This document shows positions 1 through 6,492 of a DNA stretch of 39,297 nucleotides, piece after piece; the first letter of the stretch is position 1; every line of letters starts with the position of its first letter. The notes under the pieces were generated by a model. The model saw only the letters and a program-made list of their open reading frames with translations. It searched no databases and was not told where the DNA came from. Location: NCBI GenBank assembly GCA_017462545.1, contig JAFTQX010000053.1:1-39297 (forward strand). The letters are read 5' to 3'. This stretch comes from Clostridia bacterium. GTDB lineage: Bacteria; Bacillota; Clostridia; Oscillospirales; CAG-272. Both the position numbers and the translations under genes were made by a program.

Positions 1-486
1 GCTGAATACAGCGCCGACGTACGGGCAAAACTGCAGGAGAGAAATGAGAAGACTGCCGAGGCCGAGTTCGAAGAGAAGCTGATCGACGCGCTGCTCGAAA
101 AAATGGAGGCTGACATTCCCGAGGTTATGTTTGCCGAGGAGACTGACAACTTTGTACGCGACTATGAGAACCGCATGAGAATGCAGGGCCTTGATTTGGA
201 AACCTACTTCAAGTTTACCGGCATGAACATTGACGGTCTGAGACAGCAGCTCCGCCCGCAGGCTGAAAAGCAGGTTAAGGTTCGCCTGGCACTTGAAAAG
301 ATCGCCAAGCAGGAAAAGCTGACCGCCCCCGCCAAGGAGATCGAGGCCGAATACAAGAAGATCGCCGATGCCTACAACATGCCTGTTGAAAAGGTAAAGG
401 AACTGGTTGCCAAGGAAAATCTGGCAGCTGACATCAAGGTAAAGGCCGCAATTGACCTGGTTAAGGAAAAAGCTATCGTAAAATAA
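1..486 (+). CDS. tig: Trigger factor, C-terminal part (5' end outside window)
   Basis: The reading frame is open from the first base and ends at TAA 484-486, giving a 161-residue C-terminal fragment. It is rich in charged helices (Glu/Lys/Ala) and carries the stretch DNFVRDYENRMRMQGLDLE followed by a Tyr-Phe-Lys segment, typical of the substrate-cradling C-terminal domain of trigger factor, the ribosome-bound chaperone and peptidyl-prolyl isomerase. The first ATG in the fragment (103) is internal and not a start. It lies 30 nt upstream of clpP, and tig-clpP-clpX is a widespread Firmicutes gene order, which supports the call. The N-terminal ribosome-binding and PPIase domains cannot be seen. 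Confidence 0.93.
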   Translation, partial: AEYSADVRAKLQERNEKTAEAEFEEKLIDALLEKMEADIPEVMFAEETDNFVRDYENRMRMQGLDLETYFKFTGMNIDGLRQQLRPQAEKQVKVRLALEKIAKQEKLTAPAKEIEAEYKKIADAYNMPVEKVKELVAKENLAADIKVKAAIDLVKEKAIVK

Positions 487-516
487 TCCATTCCGCATAG
501 AAAAAGGAGGCACCCC

Positions 517-1101
517 ATGGCACTGGTACCAATGGTCCTTGAAGAAACCAACAGAGGCGAGCGTTCTTTCGATATCTACTCTCGTCTTCTCAATGACCGC
601 ATCGTATTTTTGGCAGATGAAGTGAATGACACAACTGCTTCTCTTGTCGTAGCACAAATGCTCTATCTTGAATCGGTTGATCCCGATAAGGATATTCACT
701 TTTATATCAATAGCCCCGGTGGCTCTATCAGCGCCGGCATGGCGATCTATGATACGATGAACTACATCAAGTGCGATGTTTCTACCATCTGCATCGGTAT
801 GGCAGCCAGCATGGGGGCATTCCTTTTGGCGGCAGGTGCCAAGGGCAAGCGTCTTGCCCTGCCCAACAGCGAGATCATGATCCATCAGCCGCTTGGCGGT
901 ATGCAGGGGCAGGCATCGGATATCAAGATCCATGCCGACCACATTCTGCGCATTCGCGAAAAGATGAACCGCATCCTTTCCGAAAAAACCGGCCAGCCGT
1001 TTGAAACCATCGTGCAGGATACCGAGCGCGATAACTTCATGACCGCCGATCAAGCCGCCGCTTACGGGCTCATCGACAAAGTAATCGACAAGAGAAATTA
1101 A
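517..1101 (+). CDS. clpP: ATP-dependent Clp protease proteolytic subunit ClpP
   Basis: A 194-residue serine protease of the usual family length. The catalytic triad is visible and aligns by number with well-studied ClpPs: Ser98 in GMAASMGAF, His123 in MIHQPLGG and Asp172 in DTERDNF. The Gly-rich [11 protein letters not shown] segment (residues 65-74) is the substrate/oxyanion region. ClpP forms a cytoplasmic tetradecamer that degrades proteins fed by AAA+ partners: ClpX is encoded next and a ClpE-like unfoldase lies at 20284-22578. The start is supported by AAAAAGGAGG about 8 nt upstream. It is probably co-transcribed with tig and clpX. Confidence 0.98.
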   Translation: MALVPMVLEETNRGERSFDIYSRLLNDRIVFLADEVNDTTASLVVAQMLYLESVDPDKDIHFYINSPGGSISAGMAIYDTMNYIKCDVSTICIGMAASMGAFLLAAGAKGKRLALPNSEIMIHQPLGGMQGQASDIKIHADHILRIREKMNRILSEKTGQPFETIVQDTERDNFMTADQAAAYGLIDKVIDKRN

Positions 1102-1114
1102 TCCGAGGTAAACT

Positions 1115-2431
1115 ATGTCTACACCCACCAACCGAGACGGCAATACGCCGCGTTGTTGCGCCTTTTGCGGAAGAAGCGAAGATCACGTTCTTCTCTTGAT
1201 CCCATCTCCGCGCCAAAGCGACGTTTATATCTGCGATGATTGTGTAGATGCTTGCTCGGATCTTTTAAACGCCGCCGAGGAGGCGGCCCCCGATACCGAA
1301 ACCGCACTTTCGTACGAAACGCTACCCAAGCCGATGGATATCAAGAACATGCTGGATACCTATGTAATCGGGCAAGAGGACGCCAAGCGCGTTCTGGCGG
1401 TTGCGGTGTATAACCATTACAAGCGCATTCTCGCCAAAGAGAACAAAAAAACCAAAACAAAAAAGCAGGCAGACGACGCAGAGCAAGCAGAAGAAGTCGA
1501 TATTCAAAAAAGCAACGTTCTTCTTCTCGGCCCTACCGGCGTTGGTAAGACCTATCTTGCACAGACGCTTGCGCGCAGCTTTCAGGTTCCCTTTGCGATT
1601 GCAGATGCCACCACGTTAACCGAGGCCGGCTATGTCGGTGAGGATGTAGAAAACATTCTTCTGCGTTTGATCCAAGCTGCGGATTATGATGTTTCGCTGG
1701 CGGAAAAAGGCATCATCTATATTGACGAGATCGATAAGATCTCTCGCAAGGGTGAAAACACCTCGATCACGCGAGATGTTTCCGGCGAGGGCGTGCAACA
1801 GGCACTTTTGAAGATTTTGGAAGGTACGGTTGCCAATGTTCCCCCGCAAGGCGGTAGAAAGCATCCCAACCAAGAATTCATTCAGATCAATACGGAAAAC
1901 ATCCTCTTTATCTGCGGTGGCGCGTTTGACGGGCTTGAAAAGATCATCGAGCACCGCAAGGGCACACAATCCATCGGCTTTGGCGGTGAGGTTACCGGCA
2001 AGAAAAACAAGCTTGCCAAGGGTGTATACCGTGATGTGCTTTCGCACGACATTGTCAAATATGGTCTGATTCCCGAGCTGGTTGGTCGTCTTCCCGTGAT
2101 TGTCACACTGGAGAATTTGGATAAGGATGCCTTGGTACGCATTATGCGTGACCCCAAGAACTCCCTTTCCAAGCAATATAAAAAGCTGTTCGACCTGGAC
2201 GGCGTTGAGCTTTCGTTTACCGATGACGCGTATGAAGCCATTGCTTCGCTAGCCATCGAACGTGAGATTGGCGCACGAGGTCTTCGCTCCATCATGGAAA
2301 ACATGATGATGAAGCTCATGTATGAGGTTCCCTCTTCCCCCGACATTAAGGCGGTCACCATTACGGCCGATTACGTTTACGGTACGGGCGAGCCGATCTA
2401 TACACGAGAAGAAATTCCCGCAACGGTATAA
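1115..2431 (+). CDS. clpX: ATP-dependent Clp protease ATP-binding subunit ClpX
   Basis: A 438-residue AAA+ unfoldase. The N-terminal zinc-binding domain has Cys15, Cys18, Cys40 and Cys43 (CAFC and CDDC). Walker A is GPTGVGKT at about 139-146 and Walker B is [10 protein letters not shown]. The ClpP-docking IGF tripeptide is seen in [11 protein letters not shown], and a C-terminal small AAA domain ends with the [12 protein letters not shown] sensor-2 region. ClpX recognises, unfolds and translocates substrates into ClpP. It follows clpP by 13 nt and ends just before a strong terminator. A Lys/Thr-rich insertion (about residues 108-118, [11 protein letters not shown]) lies in the linker before the AAA core, where family members vary. 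Confidence 0.98.
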   Translation: MSTPTNRDGNTPRCCAFCGRSEDHVLLLIPSPRQSDVYICDDCVDACSDLLNAAEEAAPDTETALSYETLPKPMDIKNMLDTYVIGQEDAKRVLAVAVYNHYKRILAKENKKTKTKKQADDAEQAEEVDIQKSNVLLLGPTGVGKTYLAQTLARSFQVPFAIADATTLTEAGYVGEDVENILLRLIQAADYDVSLAEKGIIYIDEIDKISRKGENTSITRDVSGEGVQQALLKILEGTVANVPPQGGRKHPNQEFIQINTENILFICGGAFDGLEKIIEHRKGTQSIGFGGEVTGKKNKLAKGVYRDVLSHDIVKYGLIPELVGRLPVIVTLENLDKDALVRIMRDPKNSLSKQYKKLFDLDGVELSFTDDAYEAIASLAIEREIGARGLRSIMENMMMKLMYEVPSSPDIKAVTITADYVYGTGEPIYTREEIPATV

Positions 2432-2435
2432 TTTG

Positions 2436-2467
2436 AAAATAGCATCTGCTTTGCAGATGCTATTTTT
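2436..2467 (+). terminator. Rho-independent terminator after clpX
   Basis: A 14-bp perfect stem (2436-2449 pairing with 2453-2466, core GCATCTGC/GCAGATGC) closes a 3-nt loop and runs into a T-rich tail. It begins 5 nt after the clpX stop and closes the tig-clpP-clpX unit, so the next genes need their own promoter. Confidence 0.93.
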
Positions 2468-2496
2468 GTATTATAAACAACAAGTAAAAAACGTGC

Positions 2497-2526
2497 TTGA
2501 CAACCGGTCTTATGTTGTGCTATAAT
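2497..2526 (+). promoter_or_regulatory. Consensus SigA promoter for the structured RNA/LRR unit
   Basis: TTGACA (2497-2502) and TATAAT (2521-2526) are both perfect consensus hexamers with an 18-bp spacer. The expected start site is about 2532-2534, exactly where the long inverted repeat of the RNA begins. Nothing protein-coding with a ribosome site starts here, which indicates a promoter for an RNA or a long leader. Confidence 0.9.
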
Positions 2527-2562
2527 GTAAAATGCCAAACAAACTAAATATGTACAGAAAAT

Positions 2563-2601
2563 GGGTATATTCTATTGATAGGGATATTTATACCCTTTTT
2601 T
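2563..2601 (+). terminator. Candidate internal attenuator hairpin inside the structured RNA
   Basis: GGGTATA (2563-2569) can pair with TATACCC (2589-2595), followed directly by six T (2596-2601), a weak intrinsic terminator shape. The 5' arm is the same segment that pairs with 2661-2666 in the long rod, so the two folds are mutually exclusive. The 19-nt loop may hold a small CTA/TAG hairpin. Whether it terminates transcription is inference. Confidence 0.45.
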
Positions 2602-2712
2602 GCCACCCTAACTATCGATGGATTTTGATAAAATGCAAATTCCGTACGGTAGTTGGGGTTATGCCCATTTCTGTATATAGTTTGTTTGGCGACGACCGGA
2701 GTTTGCGTTTTT

Positions 2713-2742
2713 ATGCGCTGACTTTTGGTCGGCGCATTTTTT
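2713..2742 (+). terminator. Rho-independent terminator at the end of the structured RNA
   Basis: A 10-bp stem with one G-T pair (2713-2722 with 2728-2737), loop TTTTG and a T-run to 2742. It ends 18 nt before the ATG at 2761 and just before that gene's GGAGGAG. CGACC at 2693-2697 can alternatively pair with GGTCG at 2727-2731 inside the terminator, a possible but short antiterminator. Confidence 0.85.
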
Positions 2743-2760
2743 ATTTCTTGGAGGAGAACG

Positions 2761-2919
2761 ATGAAAGAAACAGACAAAACAACCTATTCCCCACCCCACC
2801 TGACCATGACCGAATTTGAAGCTGCCGATGTCGTGATGATCTCGCCCGGCAGTGATGACAACGAAAGTCTATGGCGACCAACCGGCAATTCTTTGCGCCT
2901 CGACATTTTTGATATGTAA
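2761..2919 (+). CDS. Hypothetical 52-residue peptide upstream of LRR protein
   Basis: A small ORF with an excellent ribosome site (GGAGGAG, 4 nt before ATG) that ends 11 nt before the LRR protein gene. The product has no signal peptide or membrane segment. It is acidic, with a central motif Y-S-P-P-H-L-x-M-T-E-F-E-A-A-D-V-V-M-I-S-P followed by an Asp/Asn/Ser-rich stretch. Short peptides with a Y-x-x-P-x-(M/L)...(D/E)V-(I/V)-x-x-S pattern are, from memory, common in gut Clostridia next to secreted-protein genes. Their function is unknown to me. It could be a real protein, or a leader peptide coupling translation to the LRR gene. Confidence 0.65.
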   Translation: MKETDKTTYSPPHLTMTEFEAADVVMISPGSDDNESLWRPTGNSLRLDIFDM

Positions 2920-2930
2920 AGGAGAAAAAC

Positions 2931-5312
2931 ATGAAAAAGAAGCTTTTCATGGCAGCCCTGCTACTCATGCTTTGCATTGGTTGCCTATTCACAGTCAGCG
3001 TGGCGGCAGCAGAAAGCACTACGCCCGCCCTGAGCATTGATTACACAAACCTTTCGTATAGTGATTCTGTTTATATCAAGTACGCCGTTTCCGCCAAGAA
3101 TGTGGTAGAGGATGACGTACGCCTGCTCGTTTGGCGCGAGGCTGATACAAACGGCTACGCCTACGGCACACAGGACGAGATCATCCTGCCCGCCTATACC
3201 GATACGATCGAGGGCGAGGAGTACATCATCTTTGACTACAAGAACATTGCCGCCAAGGAAATGGGCGATAATATCTATGTTCGTGCTTGTGTGACAGTAG
3301 GAGAAGATCGCTACGAAAGCGAGACGGTCAAGTATAGTGTACTGCGCTATGCCTATGACACCATTCATGATGAGAACGCAGACGATATGCTGCAAGAGCT
3401 GATGCAGGACATGCTGGCCTACGGTGCCACCGCGCAAAAGCTGTTTGACTACAAAGCAACAACACCGGTCTATAACAAAACGACCGATACCATGGATTGG
3501 TACGATATCACCGTGGTCAATGGTACATTGGCCGATGGATTTACAAGCGGGTTGATCTACCAAAACACCGAGTTCACCATGACAGCTGCCCCGGCACCAG
3601 ATGGGCAAGTCTTCTCGCATTGGGAGAACAGCACAGGCGAACGGATGAGCACAGAGGCATCCTACACCGCAAACGCAACCGTCAATGAAACCTACACGGC
3701 GGCGTATAAATATTCCTATAGCATTGGTTTGGAATACACCAAAAATTTAAAAGACAACCGAATTGTCTCCTATACTGTTAGTGGCATTGGCACTTGTAAA
3801 GATGTTGATATTGTTATCCCATCGAGACATAATGGTCTACCCGTCATATATATTGGAGAAAGAGCGTTTGACAACTGTGCTGATGTAACAAGCATCACCA
3901 TACCAGATAGCGTTACCAATATTGGCAGTTTTGCGTTCTACGACTGCACGAGCCTGACCAGCATCACAATCCCTAATAGCGTGACGAAAATTAGTCAAGA
4001 TGCGTTCCATTTCTGCACTAGTTTGAAATCGGTTTACATAACCGATATAGAGAGTTGGCTGAAGATTTCTTTTGAAAATTCCTATTCAACTCCATTTTGT
4101 AATGGCGCCGACCTGTATCTCAGCGACAAATTGGTCGACGATCTTATCATCCCCGATAGCGTTACCAGCATTCATTTCATTGCATTCTCCGGCTGCACGA
4201 GCCTGACCAGTATCACTATCCCCGATAGCGTTACCAGCATGAGTAACGATGCGTTCAATGGCTGCACGAGCCTGACCAGCATCACGGTGGAGGTCGGCAA
4301 TCCGGTATATCACAGCAATGGTAACTGCTTGATTAAAACGGCAACAAAAACAATGATCGCCGGATGCATGAACAGCATCATCCCTTCCGATGATAGCGTG
4401 ATCAAAATTGGTAGTTCTGCGTTCTCCGGCTGCACGAACCTGACTAGCATTACCATCCCCGATAACGTTACCAGCATTGGCGACGATGCGTTCTACAACT
4501 GCACGAGCCTTACAAACATTACCATCCCCGATAGCATTACCAGCATTGGCGACGATGCGTTCTACAACTGCACGAGCCTTGCAAGCATCACCATCGGAAA
4601 TAGCGTGACCAGCATTGGTGATCATGTGTTCTCCGGCTGCACGAGCCTTGCAAGCATTACCATCGGAAACAGCGTTACCAGCATTGGCGAATATGCGTTT
4701 CACAACTGCACGAGCCTGACTAGCATCACCATCCCCAATAGCGTGACAAGAATTGGCAACTATGCGTTCGAATACTGCACGAGCTTGACTAGCATTACCA
4801 TCCCCGATAGCGTGACAAAAATTGGTTACCATGCGTTCCGTGGCTGCACGAGCCTTGCAAGCATTAACATCGGAAACAGCGTGATCAGCATTGGTGACTA
4901 TGCGTTCTCCGGCTGCACAAGCCTTTCAAGTATCACCATCCCCAATAGCGTGACCAGCATTGGTGACTATGCGTTTGCCTGGTGCTCGAGCCTTGCAAGC
5001 ATCACTATCCCTGATAGCGTTACCAGCATTGGTTACCAAGCGTTCTACGGCTGCACAAGCCTTGCAAGCATTACCATCGGAAACGGCGTGGCCAGCATTG
5101 GTGAACGGGCGTTCTACGGCTGCACGAGTTTGACAACCATTTACTATACCGGCACGCCCGAAGAATGGGAGCAGATCAGCATTGGTTCTGACAACACCAA
5201 ACTTACCTCTACCACCCGATACTACTACAGTGAGACGCAGCCTACCGATACGACTTATCAATACTGGTATTATGATGATGCAGGAATACCCACGATTTGG
5301 CAAGAAAATTGA
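2931..5312 (+). CDS. Secreted BspA-type leucine-rich repeat (LRR_5) protein
   Basis: A 793-residue exported protein. A Sec signal peptide (KKK, then a hydrophobic core, cleavage likely after AAA27) is followed by an N-terminal beta-rich domain (about 30-185) that ends with the MLAYGATAQKLFDY element, a module I associate with many secreted Clostridia proteins. Next comes an InlB-type/Listeria-Bacteroides repeat-like domain (about 190-262, FSHWENSTGE). Sixteen LRR_5 units follow (residues 308 to about 745) with consensus IGxxAFxxCTSLxSITIPxSVTS. The C-terminus shows no LPXTG, SLH, dockerin or membrane anchor, so retention at the surface is unexplained. BspA-like proteins are linked to adhesion and host or matrix binding; the exact ligand cannot be told. 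The ribosome site is AAAGGAG. It is probably co-transcribed with the 52-residue peptide and the zinc-ribbon gene. Confidence 0.9.
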   Translation: MKKKLFMAALLLMLCIGCLFTVSVAAAESTTPALSIDYTNLSYSDSVYIKYAVSAKNVVEDDVRLLVWREADTNGYAYGTQDEIILPAYTDTIEGEEYIIFDYKNIAAKEMGDNIYVRACVTVGEDRYESETVKYSVLRYAYDTIHDENADDMLQELMQDMLAYGATAQKLFDYKATTPVYNKTTDTMDWYDITVVNGTLADGFTSGLIYQNTEFTMTAAPAPDGQVFSHWENSTGERMSTEASYTANATVNETYTAAYKYSYSIGLEYTKNLKDNRIVSYTVSGIGTCKDVDIVIPSRHNGLPVIYIGERAFDNCADVTSITIPDSVTNIGSFAFYDCTSLTSITIPNSVTKISQDAFHFCTSLKSVYITDIESWLKISFENSYSTPFCNGADLYLSDKLVDDLIIPDSVTSIHFIAFSGCTSLTSITIPDSVTSMSNDAFNGCTSLTSITVEVGNPVYHSNGNCLIKTATKTMIAGCMNSIIPSDDSVIKIGSSAFSGCTNLTSITIPDNVTSIGDDAFYNCTSLTNITIPDSITSIGDDAFYNCTSLASITIGNSVTSIGDHVFSGCTSLASITIGNSVTSIGEYAFHNCTSLTSITIPNSVTRIGNYAFEYCTSLTSITIPDSVTKIGYHAFRGCTSLASINIGNSVISIGDYAFSGCTSLSSITIPNSVTSIGDYAFAWCSSLASITIPDSVTSIGYQAFYGCTSLASITIGNGVASIGERAFYGCTSLTTIYYTGTPEEWEQISIGSDNTKLTSTTRYYYSETQPTDTTYQYWYYDDAGIPTIWQEN
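4407..5096 (+). repeat. Ten tandem 69-bp repeats encoding LRR units
   Basis: Between 4407 and 5096 the LRR coding sequence consists of ten uninterrupted 69-bp (23-codon) units, each starting with an Ile codon (ATT) of the motif Ile-Gly. An eleventh, degenerate unit follows from 5097. Neighbouring units are highly similar, with blocks such as GGCTGCACGAGCCTTGCAAG recurring, so unit gain and loss by recombination or slippage is likely. Units ending in ITIP and ITIG alternate. The unit at 4215-4406 is interrupted by a longer insertion. Confidence 0.9.
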
Positions 5313-5333
5313 ATATAGAAAGGTAAAAGGAAA

Positions 5334-5531
5334 TTGTCTTTATTGAAAACCAGATCACGCGAGGTGAAAACATGCAGGCATTGCAAAAAAGAGTTTTTAT
5401 GCGTCATAAAGGTACTTCCGTGCAATATGGATGATGCAAGAAGCTCCTTCGCAACATGTCCTTATTGTCAAAAAGATGGATGTACCGTTTATTTAGAAAA
5501 AAATGAAGAGGTATACTCTGAAATGGCTTAA
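5334..5531 (+). CDS. Small zinc-ribbon protein, function unknown
   Basis: A 65-residue protein with two Cys pairs, CRHC (residues 14-17) and CPYC (about 42-45), spaced as in a zinc ribbon, joined by a short segment containing another Cys pair and followed by an acidic tail. No signal peptide is seen. The start is uncertain: TTG 5334 (preceded by AAAGG/AAAAGG), TTG 5343 and GTG 5364 are all in frame. It follows the LRR gene by 21 nt and precedes a terminator, so it is probably the last gene of that unit. It may be a nucleic-acid-binding or regulatory protein; this is a guess from fold type only. Confidence 0.6.
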   Translation: MSLLKTRSREVKTCRHCKKEFLCVIKVLPCNMDDARSSFATCPYCQKDGCTVYLEKNEEVYSEMA

Positions 5532-5535
5532 TTGC

Positions 5536-5566
5536 AAAAAGCCCACCTGTCACAGGTAGGCTTTTT
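5536..5566. terminator. Bidirectional terminator between zinc-ribbon gene and aldolase
   Basis: AAAAAGCC (5536-5543) pairs with GGCTTTTT (5559-5566), and inside a C/A mismatch ACCTG pairs with CAGGT. T-runs on both strands let it end the LRR unit on the plus strand and the aldolase gene on the minus strand. Confidence 0.9.
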
Positions 5567-5577
5567 ATGTCTTATAA

Positions 5578-6408
5578 TTATGCTCTGTTGTTCGAACCAA
5601 AGAGCAGCATCTTTTTCATAACGGCTTGCTTGATCGCCTCTACCTTCATGTTCCGCGCCTCCAAGTAATTATCCGTGGGGGCGGTGCGTACGGCGTTCAG
5701 GCCTGCTACGCACAGATCGGTAAAGATATTGACCTTGGCAATACCGTTTTGAATGGTATTGCGGAAATCCTCATCCGAGAGACCGGAACCGCCATGCAGC
5801 ACCAGCGGCAGGTCAAGCGTGGCGCGAATGGCCTTGAGACGCTCGATATCCAGCTTGGGCTTGGACTTGTACGCGCCATGGGCGGTACCAATGGCAATGG
5901 CAAGTGCATCAACACCGGTGGCCTCTACAAACGCAACTGCCTCTTCGGGCGTGGTGTACATATCCTGCACGTCATTATCGCCCACGTCGGCCTGGCCAAC
6001 GTGGCCGATCTCGCCCTCTACGGTGACACCGAGAGAATGGGCGATCTTCACCATTTCGCGCGTAGCGCGCAGATTCTCGTCGGGATTGCCGGCAGAACCA
6101 TCAAACATGATGCTGGAGAACCCAAGCGAGAGCGCCTCCATGCAGCGGTCAAAGGTCAAGCCGTGGTCGTAGTGCACCACAACCGGAACGGTCGCGCGCT
6201 TGGCAGCAGCAATGATCGAGGGGGCAATCAGCTTCAGATCTCCAAAAGGCAACAGGACCTCGGCGGTGCCGATAATAATCGGCGAGCGAAGCTCCTCGGC
6301 GGCGGCAATTGCGCCCTCCAGCATGTCGGTATCGGTCGTGTTAAACAGACCTACGGCATACTTTTTGTTTTTTGCATCCTGCAAAACATCATTCAAATTG
6401 ACTAACAT
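5578..6408 (-). CDS. fba: Class II (zinc) ketose-bisphosphate aldolase, fructose-bisphosphate aldolase family
   Basis: A 276-residue class II aldolase. The expected zinc and catalytic residues are visible: HYDHG with Asp81 (proton donor) and His82, EGEIG (Glu131/Glu133), GTAHG with His177, LHGGSG with His205 and KVNIFT with Asn227 for the dihydroxyacetone phosphate site. The family cleaves fructose-1,6- or tagatose-1,6-bisphosphate to triose phosphates. The length and lack of a longer C-terminal arm do not settle which, so KbaY/GatY-like or inositol-pathway (IolJ) activity is possible, but no such pathway genes are nearby. The ribosome site AAAGG lies about 10 nt before ATG. It sits alone between two terminators. 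Confidence 0.88.
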   Translation of the reverse strand: MLVNLNDVLQDAKNKKYAVGLFNTTDTDMLEGAIAAAEELRSPIIIGTAEVLLPFGDLKLIAPSIIAAAKRATVPVVVHYDHGLTFDRCMEALSLGFSSIMFDGSAGNPDENLRATREMVKIAHSLGVTVEGEIGHVGQADVGDNDVQDMYTTPEEAVAFVEATGVDALAIAIGTAHGAYKSKPKLDIERLKAIRATLDLPLVLHGGSGLSDEDFRNTIQNGIAKVNIFTDLCVAGLNAVRTAPTDNYLEARNMKVEAIKQAVMKKMLLFGSNNRA

Positions 6409-6445
6409 CGTTCTATTTCCTTTCTTATTCTTCTCATGCTATGTC

Positions 6446-6485
6446 ATTACAAAAAGCGAAGGAGCTTGCTCCTTCGCTTTTGTAA
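6446..6485. terminator. Strong terminator downstream of the solute-binding lipoprotein gene
   Basis: A stem with one bulged A pairs ATTAC plus AAAAGCGAAGGAGC with GCTCCTTCGCTTTT plus GTAAT around a TT centre. It lies 8 nt beyond the stop of the gene at 6493-8136 and separates it from the aldolase. No convincing separate promoter for the aldolase was seen in 6409-6492, so its transcription is either weakly promoted or by readthrough. Confidence 0.88.
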
Positions 6486-6492
6486 TTCTGAC

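Larger units (their letters stand above)
2533..2744 (+). ncRNA. Highly structured RNA or 5' leader of unknown class (6S-like rod or attenuator)
   Basis: From the predicted start site the RNA folds on itself over about 158 nt. An outer 13-bp perfect stem pairs 2534-2546 with 2678-2690. A small internal loop follows, then about 15 bp with one bulged A (2553-2568 with 2661-2675). A large asymmetric bubble (5' strand 2569-2605) leads to an apical arm (2606-2614 with 2650-2658, then 2620-2622 with 2641-2643). A 10-bp terminator hairpin at 2713-2742 ends the transcript unless it is bypassed. A second fold is possible (see the entry at 2563-2601). The rod with a central bubble resembles 6S RNA. The position 17 nt upstream of a gene with a strong ribosome site, behind a terminator, resembles a cis-acting riboswitch or attenuator. 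I cannot assign it to a known family. Structure is seen in the sequence; function is inference. Confidence 0.7.

Noticed and set aside
2534..2690. Reading the long inverted repeat as a MITE or other small mobile element
   Set aside because: No target-site duplication is seen at the ends, and the precise placement of a consensus promoter and a terminator fits a transcribed RNA better.
2533..2744. Firm assignment of the structured RNA as 6S RNA, T-box, SRP RNA or cyclic-di-GMP riboswitch
   Set aside because: The rod shape recalls 6S RNA, but no diagnostic conserved motif of any of these families could be recognised by eye.
2532..2819. 95-residue ORF running through the structured RNA and its terminator
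   Set aside because: It starts at the predicted transcription start with no ribosome site, spans both arms of the long inverted repeat and overlaps the well-supported peptide gene at 2761 in another frame.
4086..4832. 248-residue minus-strand ORF opposite the LRR repeats
   Set aside because: It is a mirror of the repetitive LRR coding sequence, with no ribosome site and no independent motif.
4407..5096. CRISPR-like regular repeats
   Set aside because: The 69-bp period is in frame and encodes LRR_5 units; there are no unique spacers and no cas genes.
5626..6405. 259-residue plus-strand ORF opposite the aldolase gene
   Set aside because: The minus strand encodes a complete class II aldolase with all catalytic motifs; the opposite frame has no recognisable domain or ribosome site.
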